Assembly (NCBI RefSeq): GCF_013394165.1 | Contig: NZ_CP041331.1 | Coordinates: 62,001 to 126,000, forward strand | Source: Pseudoalteromonas sp. Scap06 | GTDB taxonomy: Bacteria > Pseudomonadota > Gammaproteobacteria > Enterobacterales > Alteromonadaceae | DNA: 64,000 nucleotides | Direction: 5' to 3' | Shown: positions 27,507-35,745 of the stretch, piece after piece | Position numbering within the stretch: the first letter of the stretch is position 1 | Layout of the letters: each line of letters begins with the position of its first letter | Translations under genes and position numbers: made by a program | The notes under the pieces: model-generated | What the model saw: only the letters and a program-made list of their open reading frames with translations | Databases searched by the model: none | What the model was told of the DNA's origin: nothing

Positions 27507-27608
27507 TTTATCTCTAGAGTTTCAATTTATACAGCTTGTTTACATTAAAATTTAATCAATCTCGCTGTAATACACACTGTTTAACACACTAAAAACGGGA
27601 TCTCACAC

Positions 27609-29858
27609 ATGAAATTCAATAAAGCAAAAAGCATGCTAGCCTGTGCAATTACTTTAGCCCTAAGCACACACGCTGCTGTTGCAGCAGAACAAGCAAAAGA
27701 AAAAAAAGTTGAGCGAATTGTCGTTTCTGGTACCCCCGCAGGTGTTGGGATCAGAAAAATTGATGCCAGCTACGCAGTAACAAATATTGATTCATCACAA
27801 ATTATAAAATTATCACCTAAAAGTACTGCTGACTTATTTAAAGCTGTTCCCGGTGTGTGGGTAGAAAGCTCTGGTGGTGAGTCTGGTGCCAACGTATTTG
27901 TACGTGGTTTTCCAGGAGGTGGTGATGCGCCATTTTTAACACTCAGTATTGAAGGCTCGCCAGTTTACCCTGCGCCTACTCTTTCATTTTTAGAAAACTC
28001 ATCGTTATTTAGAATCGATGAAACGATTGAAACGATGGAAGCACTGCGTGGTGGTCCTAACCCTGTGCTATCCAATGGTCAGCCTGGTTTAACAACCAAC
28101 TTTAGGTTAAAGCGTGGCAGTGAAGATACTCAAGGCTTATTTAAATACACCACCTCAGATTACGACTTACAACGGGTTGATGCTGTGCTAAGTGGTGAAA
28201 TCACCGACGATCTATATTTTATGGTAGGCGGCTATGTTAAAAGCTCACCGGGTATTCGTGATGCAGGGTTTACCTCAGAAAAAGGAAGCCAATTTACAAT
28301 TAACATTACTAAAGAGTTAGACAATGGCGAGCTTAACTTTTATACCCGTCAAACAGACGATCACGGTGCTTGGTACTTACCCACCCCATTAAACGTTGAC
28401 GGTATTGACGCCCAGTATACTCAATTAGGCACACTTAACCGTCAAGCGACGATTTTTACCGGCCCAGATGCGCAAGCACACGATATTGACCTAGGTGATG
28501 GCCGAGGATGGGATGGCCATGTATCCGGCGGTAGCATTAAACTAGAATTTGATAATGGCTGGCAATTTATAGATCGTTTTAATATTACTAAAGGCGATGC
28601 CAATACATTTGGCCTAGTACCTAATGGTTCAGCAACGACAATTGGTGAAGTGGCTGACAATGGTCAAACGGCATTCGGTGCAGTGACTAACACCGAATAT
28701 GCTAGTGACACCGCGATTCAGCAACTGGGTCGCTGGGTAGTATTAAAAGAAATAAGCTCGTTTACTAACGACTTAGCCTTTTCAAAGCAATTTGGCGATT
28801 TATCGGCCACTTTTGGTTATTACACCGCAAGCACATCTGCGAGCGATTGGTGGAGCTTAGGTAATACGGCGTATCACGTGCTGGAAGCCGGTGGTGAGTC
28901 ATTAAATGGCATTGAATGTAACCAAAGCACTGACGGGTGTGGTTTTAATTACGATATTAGCTCAACAGGTGATGCACGCACCAATGCTTTTTACTTTACA
29001 GGCCAATACAAATTTGCAGATGCATTTACGCTTGATTTAGGTGTACGTAAAGAAAACCATGATGTGCAGTACAGTGTTGATGAAGACCTTGACGGTATTA
29101 TCACTAAAACCGTTGATTACGATGAAAGTAAAACCTCATGGACAACCGGTTTAAACTATTCAATTAATGACGACATGGGCGTGTTTGCACGTGTTAACCG
29201 TGGTTATAAAATGCCATATTTTGATGACTTTAGAGATAACTTTGGCGCATACCAAGGGGGTGAAAAACTAATTAAAGAAGTAACGCAGGGCGAACTAGGT
29301 TACAAGCTTATTTCAGACTCTACCGACTTCTACGCCACCTTTTTTGTCAATGAAGTAAAAGGCGATACCTTTGTAAGTCGCCCGGGTGTACCGGCTGACA
29401 TTTTAACCAACGAAGCGTATGGTGTTGAACTTGATTATAACTTTAATCATGAATCTGGCTTTTCTGTTAATTTAAATACCACATTACAACAGACCGAAAT
29501 CACTGAAAGCCCTGAAAATAAAGGTAACGACGCACAGCGCCAACCTAAATGGCAAGTACGTGTAACACCAAGCTATGACTTTGAAGTAGACGGCATGTAT
29601 GCCACTTTATATGGTACTTTGTCAGCAGTGGATGACCGCTTTGGTAATAACGAAAACACCGTGACACTTGATGGCTACGAAAAAGTAGACTTAGGTTTAA
29701 TTGTTGAACCAGTCGAAGGCATTAAACTGCAATTAGCTGTAGATAACCTAACCGACGAGCAAGGTATCACTGAAGGCGACCCACGCAATGCCGACGCCCC
29801 CAATGGCCGTTACATTATGCCGCGTACAACACGCTTAAGTGTTAGTTACGAATTTTAA
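27609..29858 (+). CDS. TonB-dependent receptor, probable trehalose/oligosaccharide uptake
   Basis: Complete outer-membrane receptor of 749 residues. A signal peptide ends near AAVAA (about 26). A TonB-box-like VERIVVSG lies at about 34-41. The plug contains STADLFKAVPGVWVESSGGESGANVFVRGFPGGGD and ETMEALRGGPNPVLSNGQPG, then a barrel with alternating strands runs to a C-terminal LSVSYEF ending in Phe, as outer-membrane assembly requires. It is divergent from the LacI gene, with a perfect LacI-type operator 102 bp upstream, so it belongs to the same regulon as the permease and trehalase. Substrate is inferred from that link. It aligns by eye with the truncated receptor at the left edge of the window. 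Confidence 0.92.
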   Translation: MKFNKAKSMLACAITLALSTHAAVAAEQAKEKKVERIVVSGTPAGVGIRKIDASYAVTNIDSSQIIKLSPKSTADLFKAVPGVWVESSGGESGANVFVRGFPGGGDAPFLTLSIEGSPVYPAPTLSFLENSSLFRIDETIETMEALRGGPNPVLSNGQPGLTTNFRLKRGSEDTQGLFKYTTSDYDLQRVDAVLSGEITDDLYFMVGGYVKSSPGIRDAGFTSEKGSQFTINITKELDNGELNFYTRQTDDHGAWYLPTPLNVDGIDAQYTQLGTLNRQATIFTGPDAQAHDIDLGDGRGWDGHVSGGSIKLEFDNGWQFIDRFNITKGDANTFGLVPNGSATTIGEVADNGQTAFGAVTNTEYASDTAIQQLGRWVVLKEISSFTNDLAFSKQFGDLSATFGYYTASTSASDWWSLGNTAYHVLEAGGESLNGIECNQSTDGCGFNYDISSTGDARTNAFYFTGQYKFADAFTLDLGVRKENHDVQYSVDEDLDGIITKTVDYDESKTSWTTGLNYSINDDMGVFARVNRGYKMPYFDDFRDNFGAYQGGEKLIKEVTQGELGYKLISDSTDFYATFFVNEVKGDTFVSRPGVPADILTNEAYGVELDYNFNHESGFSVNLNTTLQQTEITESPENKGNDAQRQPKWQVRVTPSYDFEVDGMYATLYGTLSAVDDRFGNNENTVTLDGYEKVDLGLIVEPVEGIKLQLAVDNLTDEQGITEGDPRNADAPNGRYIMPRTTRLSVSYEF

Positions 29859-29883
29859 TACACTCCCTAAGCAATAAATTAAA

Positions 29884-29915
29884 GCCGCTGTGTTTAATAC
29901 ACGGCGGCTTTTTTT
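29884..29915 (+). terminator. Intrinsic terminator of the TonB receptor
   Basis: GCCGCTGTGT-TTAAT-ACACGGCGGC followed by seven T residues. Its loop contains the stop codon of the convergent SGNH hydrolase gene, so the two transcripts overlap in this structure. Confidence 0.92.
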
Positions 29916-30511
29916 ATTATAGATATCAAACTATTAGCAAGCTCTCTATGCGCACTAACGGGTAAGTGTATGCCCTCTTTATTACATGGCTTTATCAGCG
30001 GATAACAATCTAAAAATACACACGTGTGACGATAGGCGACGGCTTTAAATTCAATAGATAATTGTTCAACTTTTTTACCTGCACCTGCGTAAATGCTTTT
30101 ATAACTTCCCACTTCATGAACCGTGGGCGGGCTTATAATGATAATCTTTGGTATTGTTTTACAATGATAAAAGGCTTTAATGGCTAAAATTAACTCCTCA
30201 AGCGCTTTGCCAATATCGATAGCAGACAGTGCAAAACGTGCTTTTAAGTCATTAGTACCGAGTTGAATAATAACAACATCAACAGTGTGCGCTTCCAGAT
30301 ACGGTTTTAAATATTTAATGCCCGATTTATCTCCCATAAACGGGGGGTTATTGACTAAAGTACGATTAGGCTCCCCGGCTTCAATCACTTCAAAGCCGGT
30401 GCCCAACTGCTGCTTTAATAAAGTAGGCCAGCGTTCAATTTCGCTCAGCCGTTTGCCATCAACAGGAGAAATACCAAAGGTATTGGAATCACCAAAACAC
30501 AGAATATTCAT
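29894..30511 (-). CDS. SGNH/GDSL-family hydrolase
   Basis: Small esterase or acylhydrolase of 205 residues with no signal peptide. Block I is CFGDSNTFG with the nucleophile Ser8, block II the Gly of EAGEPNRT, block III QLGTNDLK with Asn, and block V EGIHLPVSAH with His; the usual Asp before this His is replaced by Glu or lies elsewhere. I start at the ATG at 30511, whose first base is also the last base of the upstream DsrE-like stop codon (TAATG), so translation is coupled. An in-frame extension to 30640 overlaps that gene in another frame and is not credible. Substrate unknown. Confidence 0.83.
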   Translation of the reverse strand: MNILCFGDSNTFGISPVDGKRLSEIERWPTLLKQQLGTGFEVIEAGEPNRTLVNNPPFMGDKSGIKYLKPYLEAHTVDVVIIQLGTNDLKARFALSAIDIGKALEELILAIKAFYHCKTIPKIIIISPPTVHEVGSYKSIYAGAGKKVEQLSIEFKAVAYRHTCVFLDCYPLIKPCNKEGIHLPVSAHRELANSLISIIKKAAVY

Positions 30512-31035
30512 TAAAACGGATTCAATGTATAGCCTTGTTGTTGTAACTGGGCGTGGGCTGTCATCGCTGAAAGCGCCATTTTCACCCCAGGTATAAGCTG
30601 ATCTGCTGCTACCTTCATATGCATTGCCGACTGCCCGCATACATATACCTGCGTGTTATTAGCAAGCAGCTGTTTAATTAAAGATTCGGTTTTGTTATCT
30701 TTGTCAAACCGAGCTTTATAATCACTGTTTTTCAGTACATCAACGCTGGCTCCACCGTGTACCACCAGCGCAAGCTGAATATTTTCTGGTTTTACGCCGT
30801 GAGCCACATGCATATTAATAAATCGCGCTAACGAATTAATATGATTATTTTGCACGCCCTTTTCAGCGCCTTTACCTACATCAAAAGCTATCTTGAACTG
30901 TGCTTGGTTTAAATCAGACACATGCTCGGGCACATTATAAAAATAACCATAGTCTTTAATAACAGGCGAAGGCTCTGCAGCAAGAGTACTAAAGCTAGCC
31001 AAAAGTAAGCTTGAGCCAATAAGTAACGTTTTCAT
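30511..31035 (-). CDS. Exported DsrE/DsrF-like protein
   Basis: Predicted periplasmic protein of 174 residues. A signal peptide MKTLLIGSSLLLASFSTLAA (cleavage about 20) is followed by a DsrE-like fold with FKIAFDVGKG, HVAHGVKPENIQLALVVHGGA, a KLLA-type helix and TQVYVCGQSAMHMKV. The single Cys in YVCGQSA sits where DsrE-family sulfur-relay or redox proteins carry their reactive Cys. It is the middle of three genes (oxidoreductase, DsrE-like, SGNH hydrolase) and is coupled to the last one. The SoxR-controlled promoter upstream suggests a part in redox stress; the exact role is unknown. Confidence 0.82.
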   Translation of the reverse strand: MKTLLIGSSLLLASFSTLAAEPSPVIKDYGYFYNVPEHVSDLNQAQFKIAFDVGKGAEKGVQNNHINSLARFINMHVAHGVKPENIQLALVVHGGASVDVLKNSDYKARFDKDNKTESLIKQLLANNTQVYVCGQSAMHMKVAADQLIPGVKMALSAMTAHAQLQQQGYTLNPF

Positions 31036-31082
31036 ACATCATCCTTTTTACTTTTTGTTTAGCCTAACGCTATTTAACGTGA

Positions 31083-31547
31083 TTAACTAGCCTGAACATG
31101 TGAATGTGCTTTGAAAGTCATTCCTAAATAATTAAAGGTATGTTTAAACATATCGATAAATGCGTCTGGCGCAGAGGGAGATGCAGCATTAGACAACAGT
31201 GAAAACTGTTTTTGACGTAAAGTTCTAAGCTTCGGTTTTAACGCCTCATCATCCATGTAATCTGTGATCCTATCTATAAATGCTTTCATTTTTGGCGTGG
31301 TGTTATACCAGTACACAGGCGATGCGAACACCCAATGTTCGTAACGAAGTAACACTTCAAACAAATTATAAAAATCATCATTGTGATACTGCTTATCGTA
31401 GCGATAAGGTGAAATAACATAATCATCTAAGCAAAAAACAATGCCGCTTTGTTGCTTACTATAGGCATTAACTTGCGCGGTAGTATTGCCATTTTTACGT
31501 CCACTTGAATATATGATTGCGATATTGTGTGCTGATTTTTCTTGCAT
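31083..31547 (-). CDS. NAD(P)H-dependent FMN oxidoreductase (flavodoxin-like)
   Basis: Cytoplasmic flavoprotein of 154 residues, probably a quinone, azo or nitro reductase. The FMN phosphate loop is IIYSSGRKNGNTTAQVNA near the N-terminus and the second FMN-contact motif is FASPVYWYNTTPKMKAFIDRITDYM. Length is at the short end of the family. AGGAG lies 8 nt before the start. The promoter between this gene and divergent soxR has a SoxR box in a 19-bp spacer, so it is a likely direct SoxR target. DsrE-like and SGNH genes follow on the same strand, the first after 47 bp. The actual electron acceptor is unknown. Confidence 0.85.
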   Translation of the reverse strand: MQEKSAHNIAIIYSSGRKNGNTTAQVNAYSKQQSGIVFCLDDYVISPYRYDKQYHNDDFYNLFEVLLRYEHWVFASPVYWYNTTPKMKAFIDRITDYMDDEALKPKLRTLRQKQFSLLSNAASPSAPDAFIDMFKHTFNYLGMTFKAHSHVQAS

Positions 31548-31578
31548 TGGGTTAGCTCCTTTTCTTATGATGGAGCAA

Positions 31579-31609
31579 AGCTTAAAACCTCAAGTTAAGT
31601 TCAGGTCAA
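31579..31609 (-). promoter_or_regulatory. SoxR-regulated promoter with 19-bp spacer
   Basis: Read on the minus strand: -35 TTGACC, a 19-bp spacer, -10 TAAGCT. The spacer and its edge hold CCTGAACTTAACTTGAGG (31588-31605), which differs at two positions from the consensus CCTCAAGTTAACTTGAGG. An overlong spacer with the operator between the boxes is the hallmark of MerR/SoxR-activated promoters. Confidence 0.88.
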
Positions 31610-31645
31610 TAAGAAATAATTTAATTTTTAAAAGGAATTAAAGTG

Positions 31646-32104
31646 ATGGCGGTACAAAAAAAGCTTACTGAAGCCAACTTAACGGTTGGGTTTGTCGCTA
31701 AACGCAGTGGCGTTAAGGTATCTACACTGCACTTTTACGAAAATAAAGGGCTAATACGCAGTTGGCGAAACAGTGGCAATCAACGACGCTTTAAACCAGA
31801 TGTACTAAGGCGAGTAGCAGTTATAAAAGCAGCACAAGCGATGGGGATCACGCTCGAAGAAATTAAACAAACTCTGGCAACGTTACCAGAGCAGCGTACA
31901 CCAACACAAAAAGACTGGTCTGCACTCTCAAAACAATGGCAAAAGAAACTTGATGAGCGTATTGCTTATATGCGACGTTTACGTGAACGGGTTGATGGCT
32001 GTATTGGCTGTGGGTGTTTATCAATGAGTAAGTGCCCTATTTATAACAAAGACGACCACTTAGGTGAAACCCAAAGTGGTGCCATTTTGTTAGAGCGAGA
32101 TTAA
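31646..32104 (+). CDS. soxR: Redox-sensing regulator SoxR
   Basis: MerR-family [2Fe-2S] sensor that activates target promoters when oxidised by superoxide or redox-cycling compounds. With the ATG at 31646 the protein has 152 residues. The N-terminal winged helix contains TVGFVAKRSGVKVSTLHFYENKGLI and SGNQRRF; a dimerisation helix follows. The cluster ligands CIGCGCLSMSKC fall at Cys119, 122, 124 and 130, the same numbers as in E. coli SoxR, which supports this start over the GTG three bases earlier. There is no soxS in the window, so it probably acts directly on the divergent oxidoreductase operon, as in non-enteric bacteria. Confidence 0.95.
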   Translation: MAVQKKLTEANLTVGFVAKRSGVKVSTLHFYENKGLIRSWRNSGNQRRFKPDVLRRVAVIKAAQAMGITLEEIKQTLATLPEQRTPTQKDWSALSKQWQKKLDERIAYMRRLRERVDGCIGCGCLSMSKCPIYNKDDHLGETQSGAILLERD

Positions 32105-32124
32105 GGCTTATAAAACCTTAATCT
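32098..32124. terminator. Bidirectional hairpin between soxR and lipase gene
   Basis: AGATTAAGG-(9 nt)-CCTTAATCT. The stop codons of soxR and of the convergent lipase both lie inside the stem arms. No strong T-run follows, so termination may be partial. Confidence 0.6.
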
Positions 32125-33284
32125 AGACCATTTAAGCCTTCTCGGGCAGCGCGATATAATGCCCCTAGAGTTGAGTCAAATACCGATTTTATAAAACTGT
32201 AAGTCAGCTCTACAGCTTTGCTAATAACTTTGCCAGCAAACACTAGCATGTGGCCGAGTAAACCTAAGGTTTGCGTTGCAAATGAGGCTGACGCTTTGGC
32301 TATTTTATCAAGCGTTCGCGCGAGCATATCGTAAAAAGTTAAGCCTGTACCTATGGCTGCTTGTGCTGCAACAGCACTGTAGTAGCCCGAATCTTTTAAT
32401 AAGGTAACTAACGCAGCGCCAAGCTTATCTGCCCAGTGTGAACTAAATGAAGCTTGGTTTCTGTCTTCAAACTTTAAGCGTACCGGTGTGCTTAAAAAGT
32501 GGTTTGCTTTTACAGTTAAATTGCCCCAGTCATTACTGTTTGCGGTATTAACATAGCCTGGCGTACCGCTTAACTTGTGGGCTGCGCCTTTAAGGCCCTG
32601 ACCATTATCAAGACGAATTTCTTGGCCATTGTAGGGCGTATGTGAAAATGGCCACAAAGGCACTTTTGTAACCGGATCAGCACCGTGTGTACAGCGGTAT
32701 ATTTTATCAATACGTGAGGTGGCAGCGCGTGAAAAGTTATCAAGCCCCACTCTTGGTGAGCCGAACGTATATAATTTAACCGGCAACGAATACTCTGCTT
32801 TTATCCAATCGGCTGAAAGCGTAGCCAATGCCCCGCCTAAACTGTGGCCAACAATATGCACACAGCCGGTTATTTTGTCTCGAATGTTAGCCGCTACAAA
32901 CTCTTGTAGTGCAGGTTTCATACTATAAAAGGTTTTATTAAACCCAGCATGTACCATACTGCCGTTAGAGCCACCGCTTAACCCAAAATGTGCATCTGTT
33001 AGGCCATCTCTAAGAGAAGCCGTGCCACGAATAGTGATTACTGAATCACCTTGAAATGAATTTTTACCGTGTGCAACAAGGCCAAACCCAGTACTTAAAC
33101 CAAATAAATGAGAGAAAAACCCGCCTGACACACCTTGTATGGATTTATTATTGATAGAAAAATCAAACTGATCTCGTAAGGATGCATGCAATAGCCCATT
33201 TAATAGTTTTGTATTTTTTAATTCTTTAGCATCATAAGCAAGTGATGCTAATTGGACTGCCTGAGTAGGTGTTAACGTATTCAT
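32118..33284 (-). CDS. Class-3 lipase, candidate T6SS phospholipase effector (copy B)
   Basis: Serine lipase of the Lipase_3 fold, 388 residues, without signal peptide. The nucleophile elbow GHSLGG is at 146-151 (Ser148). The probable triad Asp203 is in HGADPVTKVP and His236 in GAAHKLSG; GSPRVG at 175-180 is the usual strand. The C-terminal 110 residues are helical and amphipathic and could contact membranes. It is preceded on the same strand by two small DUF6795-like exported proteins. A homologue with the same architecture is at 39974-41146. Vibrio cholerae TseL is a known Lipase_3 T6SS effector, and this gene lies downstream of a vgrG-PAAR-rhs set, so an antibacterial phospholipase role is likely but inferred. 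Confidence 0.85.
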   Translation of the reverse strand: MNTLTPTQAVQLASLAYDAKELKNTKLLNGLLHASLRDQFDFSINNKSIQGVSGGFFSHLFGLSTGFGLVAHGKNSFQGDSVITIRGTASLRDGLTDAHFGLSGGSNGSMVHAGFNKTFYSMKPALQEFVAANIRDKITGCVHIVGHSLGGALATLSADWIKAEYSLPVKLYTFGSPRVGLDNFSRAATSRIDKIYRCTHGADPVTKVPLWPFSHTPYNGQEIRLDNGQGLKGAAHKLSGTPGYVNTANSNDWGNLTVKANHFLSTPVRLKFEDRNQASFSSHWADKLGAALVTLLKDSGYYSAVAAQAAIGTGLTFYDMLARTLDKIAKASASFATQTLGLLGHMLVFAGKVISKAVELTYSFIKSVFDSTLGALYRAAREGLNGLD

Positions 33285-33311
33285 TTTAAATCCTTTTATT
33301 GGTTTTAAACG

Positions 33312-33824
33312 TTAGAGCTTGCAGGTGGTAAAAACTGCAAATGTATGCTGCTTATTATCTTTAGCAGCTATATCAAACGTTTCTGGCTCATTTGCGATAT
33401 CACAAACCAAATTACTTAAGTATTTGGTTAGCGTATCTTTATGCTCATAAGGAAATAGCCTAACAGCCCAAATAGTAACTTCCTTTGCATTCTCATCTAA
33501 TGTGTATATGTGTTGTATAACAGATTCGTTGTCGAACATGTTTGATGGCTTTGATGTTTTGATAACTTTTTTAGGGAAAGAAAAACGACCATCACTACTT
33601 GTTGTTACTTCATCAATATATTCATCGCCATAATTTAGTCTACGAAATACCTTTTTACCAGCAACAGGTTGCTCATCAAAAAGCAAACGCCCTTCAACTG
33701 GAGCTGATAACACAAAATCTTCCTTACTAAAAAAACCAAACATATTTGCAAAAACCTGTGTTGTAGTAAATAAAATTAGAATAGCCACAACTACAATGAG
33801 TAATGGCAACTTAAACCGCTCCAT
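33312..33824 (-). CDS. Exported DUF6795-like protein, candidate lipase immunity (copy 1)
   Basis: Predicted periplasmic or membrane-anchored protein, 170 residues from the ATG at 33824; a longer frame begins inside the upstream gene. N-terminal MERFKLPLLIVVVAILILF and TTTQVFA form a signal peptide or anchor. The following domain (MFGFFSKEDFVLSAPVEGRL, GDEYIDEVTTSSDGRFSFPKK, SNMFDNESVIQHIY) is a small strand-rich fold resembling the family I know as DUF6795 or carboxypeptidase-regulatory-like domains. It is very similar to the upstream 33847-34386 product and lies 27 bp before the lipase. Position and export fit an immunity protein against a periplasm-acting lipase; this is inferred. Confidence 0.72.
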   Translation of the reverse strand: MERFKLPLLIVVVAILILFTTTQVFANMFGFFSKEDFVLSAPVEGRLLFDEQPVAGKKVFRRLNYGDEYIDEVTTSSDGRFSFPKKVIKTSKPSNMFDNESVIQHIYTLDENAKEVTIWAVRLFPYEHKDTLTKYLSNLVCDIANEPETFDIAAKDNKQHTFAVFTTCKL

Positions 33825-33846
33825 CAAAAATATAATCTCCAATAAA

Positions 33847-34386
33847 TCAAATGCATGCACCATATACCGTAAAGAAGTGCTCTGGCGCTTCTTCTATAGG
33901 TATGTCGTATGTTTGTGGGTCTTTGGCAATATCACACTCTAAGTCAGCGAGTAAGCTTTTTAGGGTATCACTCCCATCGTGCATAGACACGGTTATGTAC
34001 CAAAGAACAACGCCCTCAGGCGTACCATTTTCTAAATAAACATGTTGAACCAGTGATTCATTATCAAACATGTTTGCAGGCTTACTCGTTTTTATAGATT
34101 TTTCTGTGAAGGTAAAAAAACCATTATCATCGGTTATTGCTTCATCTTTATATTCATCACCATAAGTAAGCGCACGTACAACCTTAGTATTTGCAATAGG
34201 CTGCCCTTCATCTAATAATTGCCCTTTTATCGGAGCCGATAAAACAAAATCTTGCTTATTAAAAAAACCAAATATATCTGCACAAGCCTGTGTTGTAGTA
34301 AAAATAATAGTAATAGATACAACTACCAAAAAGTAAGCTTTAAAACGCGATAACAAAATATACAAGCTCCAAACTATTAAACTCAA
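33847..34386 (-). CDS. Exported DUF6795-like protein, candidate lipase immunity (copy 2)
   Basis: Paralogue of the next gene, 179 residues. The hydrophobic N-terminus includes RFKAYFLVVVSITIIFTTTQACA, with cleavage expected about residue 36. The shared domain reads IFGFFNKQDFVLSAPIKGQL, GDEYKDEAITDDNGFFTFTEK, PANMFDNESLVQHVYLENG and ends with a Cys (GACI) matching the penultimate Cys region of the sister protein (TTCKL). Two adjacent immunity-like copies before one lipase suggest tandem duplication, possibly to protect against variant lipases. It lies about 145 bp downstream of an unknown membrane protein gene. Confidence 0.72.
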   Translation of the reverse strand: MSLIVWSLYILLSRFKAYFLVVVSITIIFTTTQACADIFGFFNKQDFVLSAPIKGQLLDEGQPIANTKVVRALTYGDEYKDEAITDDNGFFTFTEKSIKTSKPANMFDNESLVQHVYLENGTPEGVVLWYITVSMHDGSDTLKSLLADLECDIAKDPQTYDIPIEEAPEHFFTVYGACI

Positions 34387-34530
34387 AATACACGTGTCGT
34401 ATTGCTATTTAATGACGTTTTAAACTCTTAACTATCAGCGTTAATGAAATTGCCATTTCAACTAAAATTTATTCTAATTGGGTACAAAGTGTTCTGCAAG
34501 CATTTAGAGCAAAAAACAATCAATCCTTCC

Positions 34531-35316
34531 CTAAAAAAACAATTCATAAACCAGCTTACATATAATGCTAAACCCAAGTCCCATCATTAATATATAGCCA
34601 TATAAAATAGCAATAGCGCCACCCGATGCATCCCCTATTTTGTCTATTTCGATACATGTAGAACACACTATAAAAAAGATAAAAAAGTTAGCAATTAAGC
34701 CTAATATATAAGCTTCGCCAAATAGTGGGGAAATACCGACTAATATAGCGCTTAGCATAATAAGTATGCCTGAAAGCGCCTCCTTTAAAGAAAACTTGTA
34801 CTCAATAATTTTGAGCACTAAGGTCACGACCATTAATGCTAAAAAATAAACCGTAGGTTTAAACTGGCTATACAAATAATCCACACTAAACATTTGGCTA
34901 ATCGTCAATGAGGGCTCTTTAGCTGGGCTTAAATCTTCTGTTATCGCGCTTGAAGCGTCATCGGTAAAAAAATACGCAGCCGCAACAATAATTAACTTTA
35001 TCATTCCAAAAAAGATAAAACTGGCGACCATAAACCCTATTGAATCGTCTCTGGTCAATCGCTTGTTTGCTTTGCTTTCTACAATTTTAGCTAGCAATAC
35101 ACCCAATAAGCACACACTACCTAAATAAAGCAGCGCGACCCAAAACTGATCAAGATAAAAAACCGATAAGCCAGGGGCAATAAATAAAAACATTGAATCT
35201 TCATTATCTAACGAGCTTTTGGGCTTAACACTGTATTTTGACTGTTTAAATAGTGCTAAATAAACAAATAATGGCTGTAAAAACAGCATTAAAATGCAGG
35301 TGTTTATAAGAGTCAT
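34531..35316 (-). CDS. Polytopic membrane protein, unknown
   Basis: I do not recognise the family. The 261 residues contain about seven to eight hydrophobic helices: the N-terminus, two in the MFLFIAPGLSVFYLDQFWVA region, one at FMVASFIFFGMIKLIIVAAAYFF, then PTVYFLALMVVTLVLKII, two around ILIMLSAILVGISPLFGEAYILG and a last one near the C-terminus. A soluble acidic loop (TDDASSAITEDLSPAKEPS) lies in the middle. It is inside the T6SS arming region, between an 88-residue protein and the DUF6795-like genes. A membrane immunity protein for an inner-membrane toxin would be one reading; there is no direct evidence. Confidence 0.65.
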   Translation of the reverse strand: MTLINTCILMLFLQPLFVYLALFKQSKYSVKPKSSLDNEDSMFLFIAPGLSVFYLDQFWVALLYLGSVCLLGVLLAKIVESKANKRLTRDDSIGFMVASFIFFGMIKLIIVAAAYFFTDDASSAITEDLSPAKEPSLTISQMFSVDYLYSQFKPTVYFLALMVVTLVLKIIEYKFSLKEALSGILIMLSAILVGISPLFGEAYILGLIANFFIFFIVCSTCIEIDKIGDASGGAIAILYGYILMMGLGFSIICKLVYELFF

Positions 35317-35376
35317 TTATCATCCTTGATTACAGCCAATACACTGCGCCGAGAGTATTGGCAATTACGAAACTAA

Positions 35377-35643
35377 TTAAAGGTTTATTTTTTGCAGGTA
35401 GGTTTTAAGCTTTAATAAGCCTGACTCAAGCTCAAACTTTTGTATTTTAGGGTTTTTAAACTTAAACCCGTTTGAAATATGAGTATTGATCATCGTCGCC
35501 ATGCCTTCAAAACCCACAGGGGCACTTGCAACTAAATCGCTCAATAGTGGTTGAATAAGCTCTTGATGCTCTTCAATTTTAGTTGGATCCTCGTAAATAT
35601 CGTATACGAGGTTGGTTAGTGTTTGTTGGTGTTGTTGTTCCAT
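35377..35643 (-). CDS. Small hypothetical protein, 88 residues
   Basis: No family recognised. The product begins MEQQHQQTLTNLVYDIYEDP and is predicted mostly helical, acidic in the first half and basic at the end (LKLKTYLQKINL), with no signal peptide or membrane segment. Purine-rich sequence precedes the ATG only weakly. It sits between the membrane protein gene (60 bp downstream) and the Sel1-like gene (about 100 bp upstream) in the duplicated arming region. It could be a cytoplasmic immunity or chaperone protein, but nothing in the sequence shows this. Confidence 0.5.
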   Translation of the reverse strand: MEQQHQQTLTNLVYDIYEDPTKIEEHQELIQPLLSDLVASAPVGFEGMATMINTHISNGFKFKNPKIQKFELESGLLKLKTYLQKINL

Positions 35644-35745
35644 AATAATTCTATAGCGCCTTAAGTTTGGCGTTTATAGCTCCTTTTTATTTCAATTAAA
35701 TCTGTCATGCGAATATCAAAGTATCAATTTTACTAAAATTGCATT

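Noticed and set aside
30512..30640. N-terminal extension of the SGNH hydrolase
   Set aside because: It overlaps the DsrE-like gene in another frame, and the catalytic block I begins six residues after the ATG at 30511.
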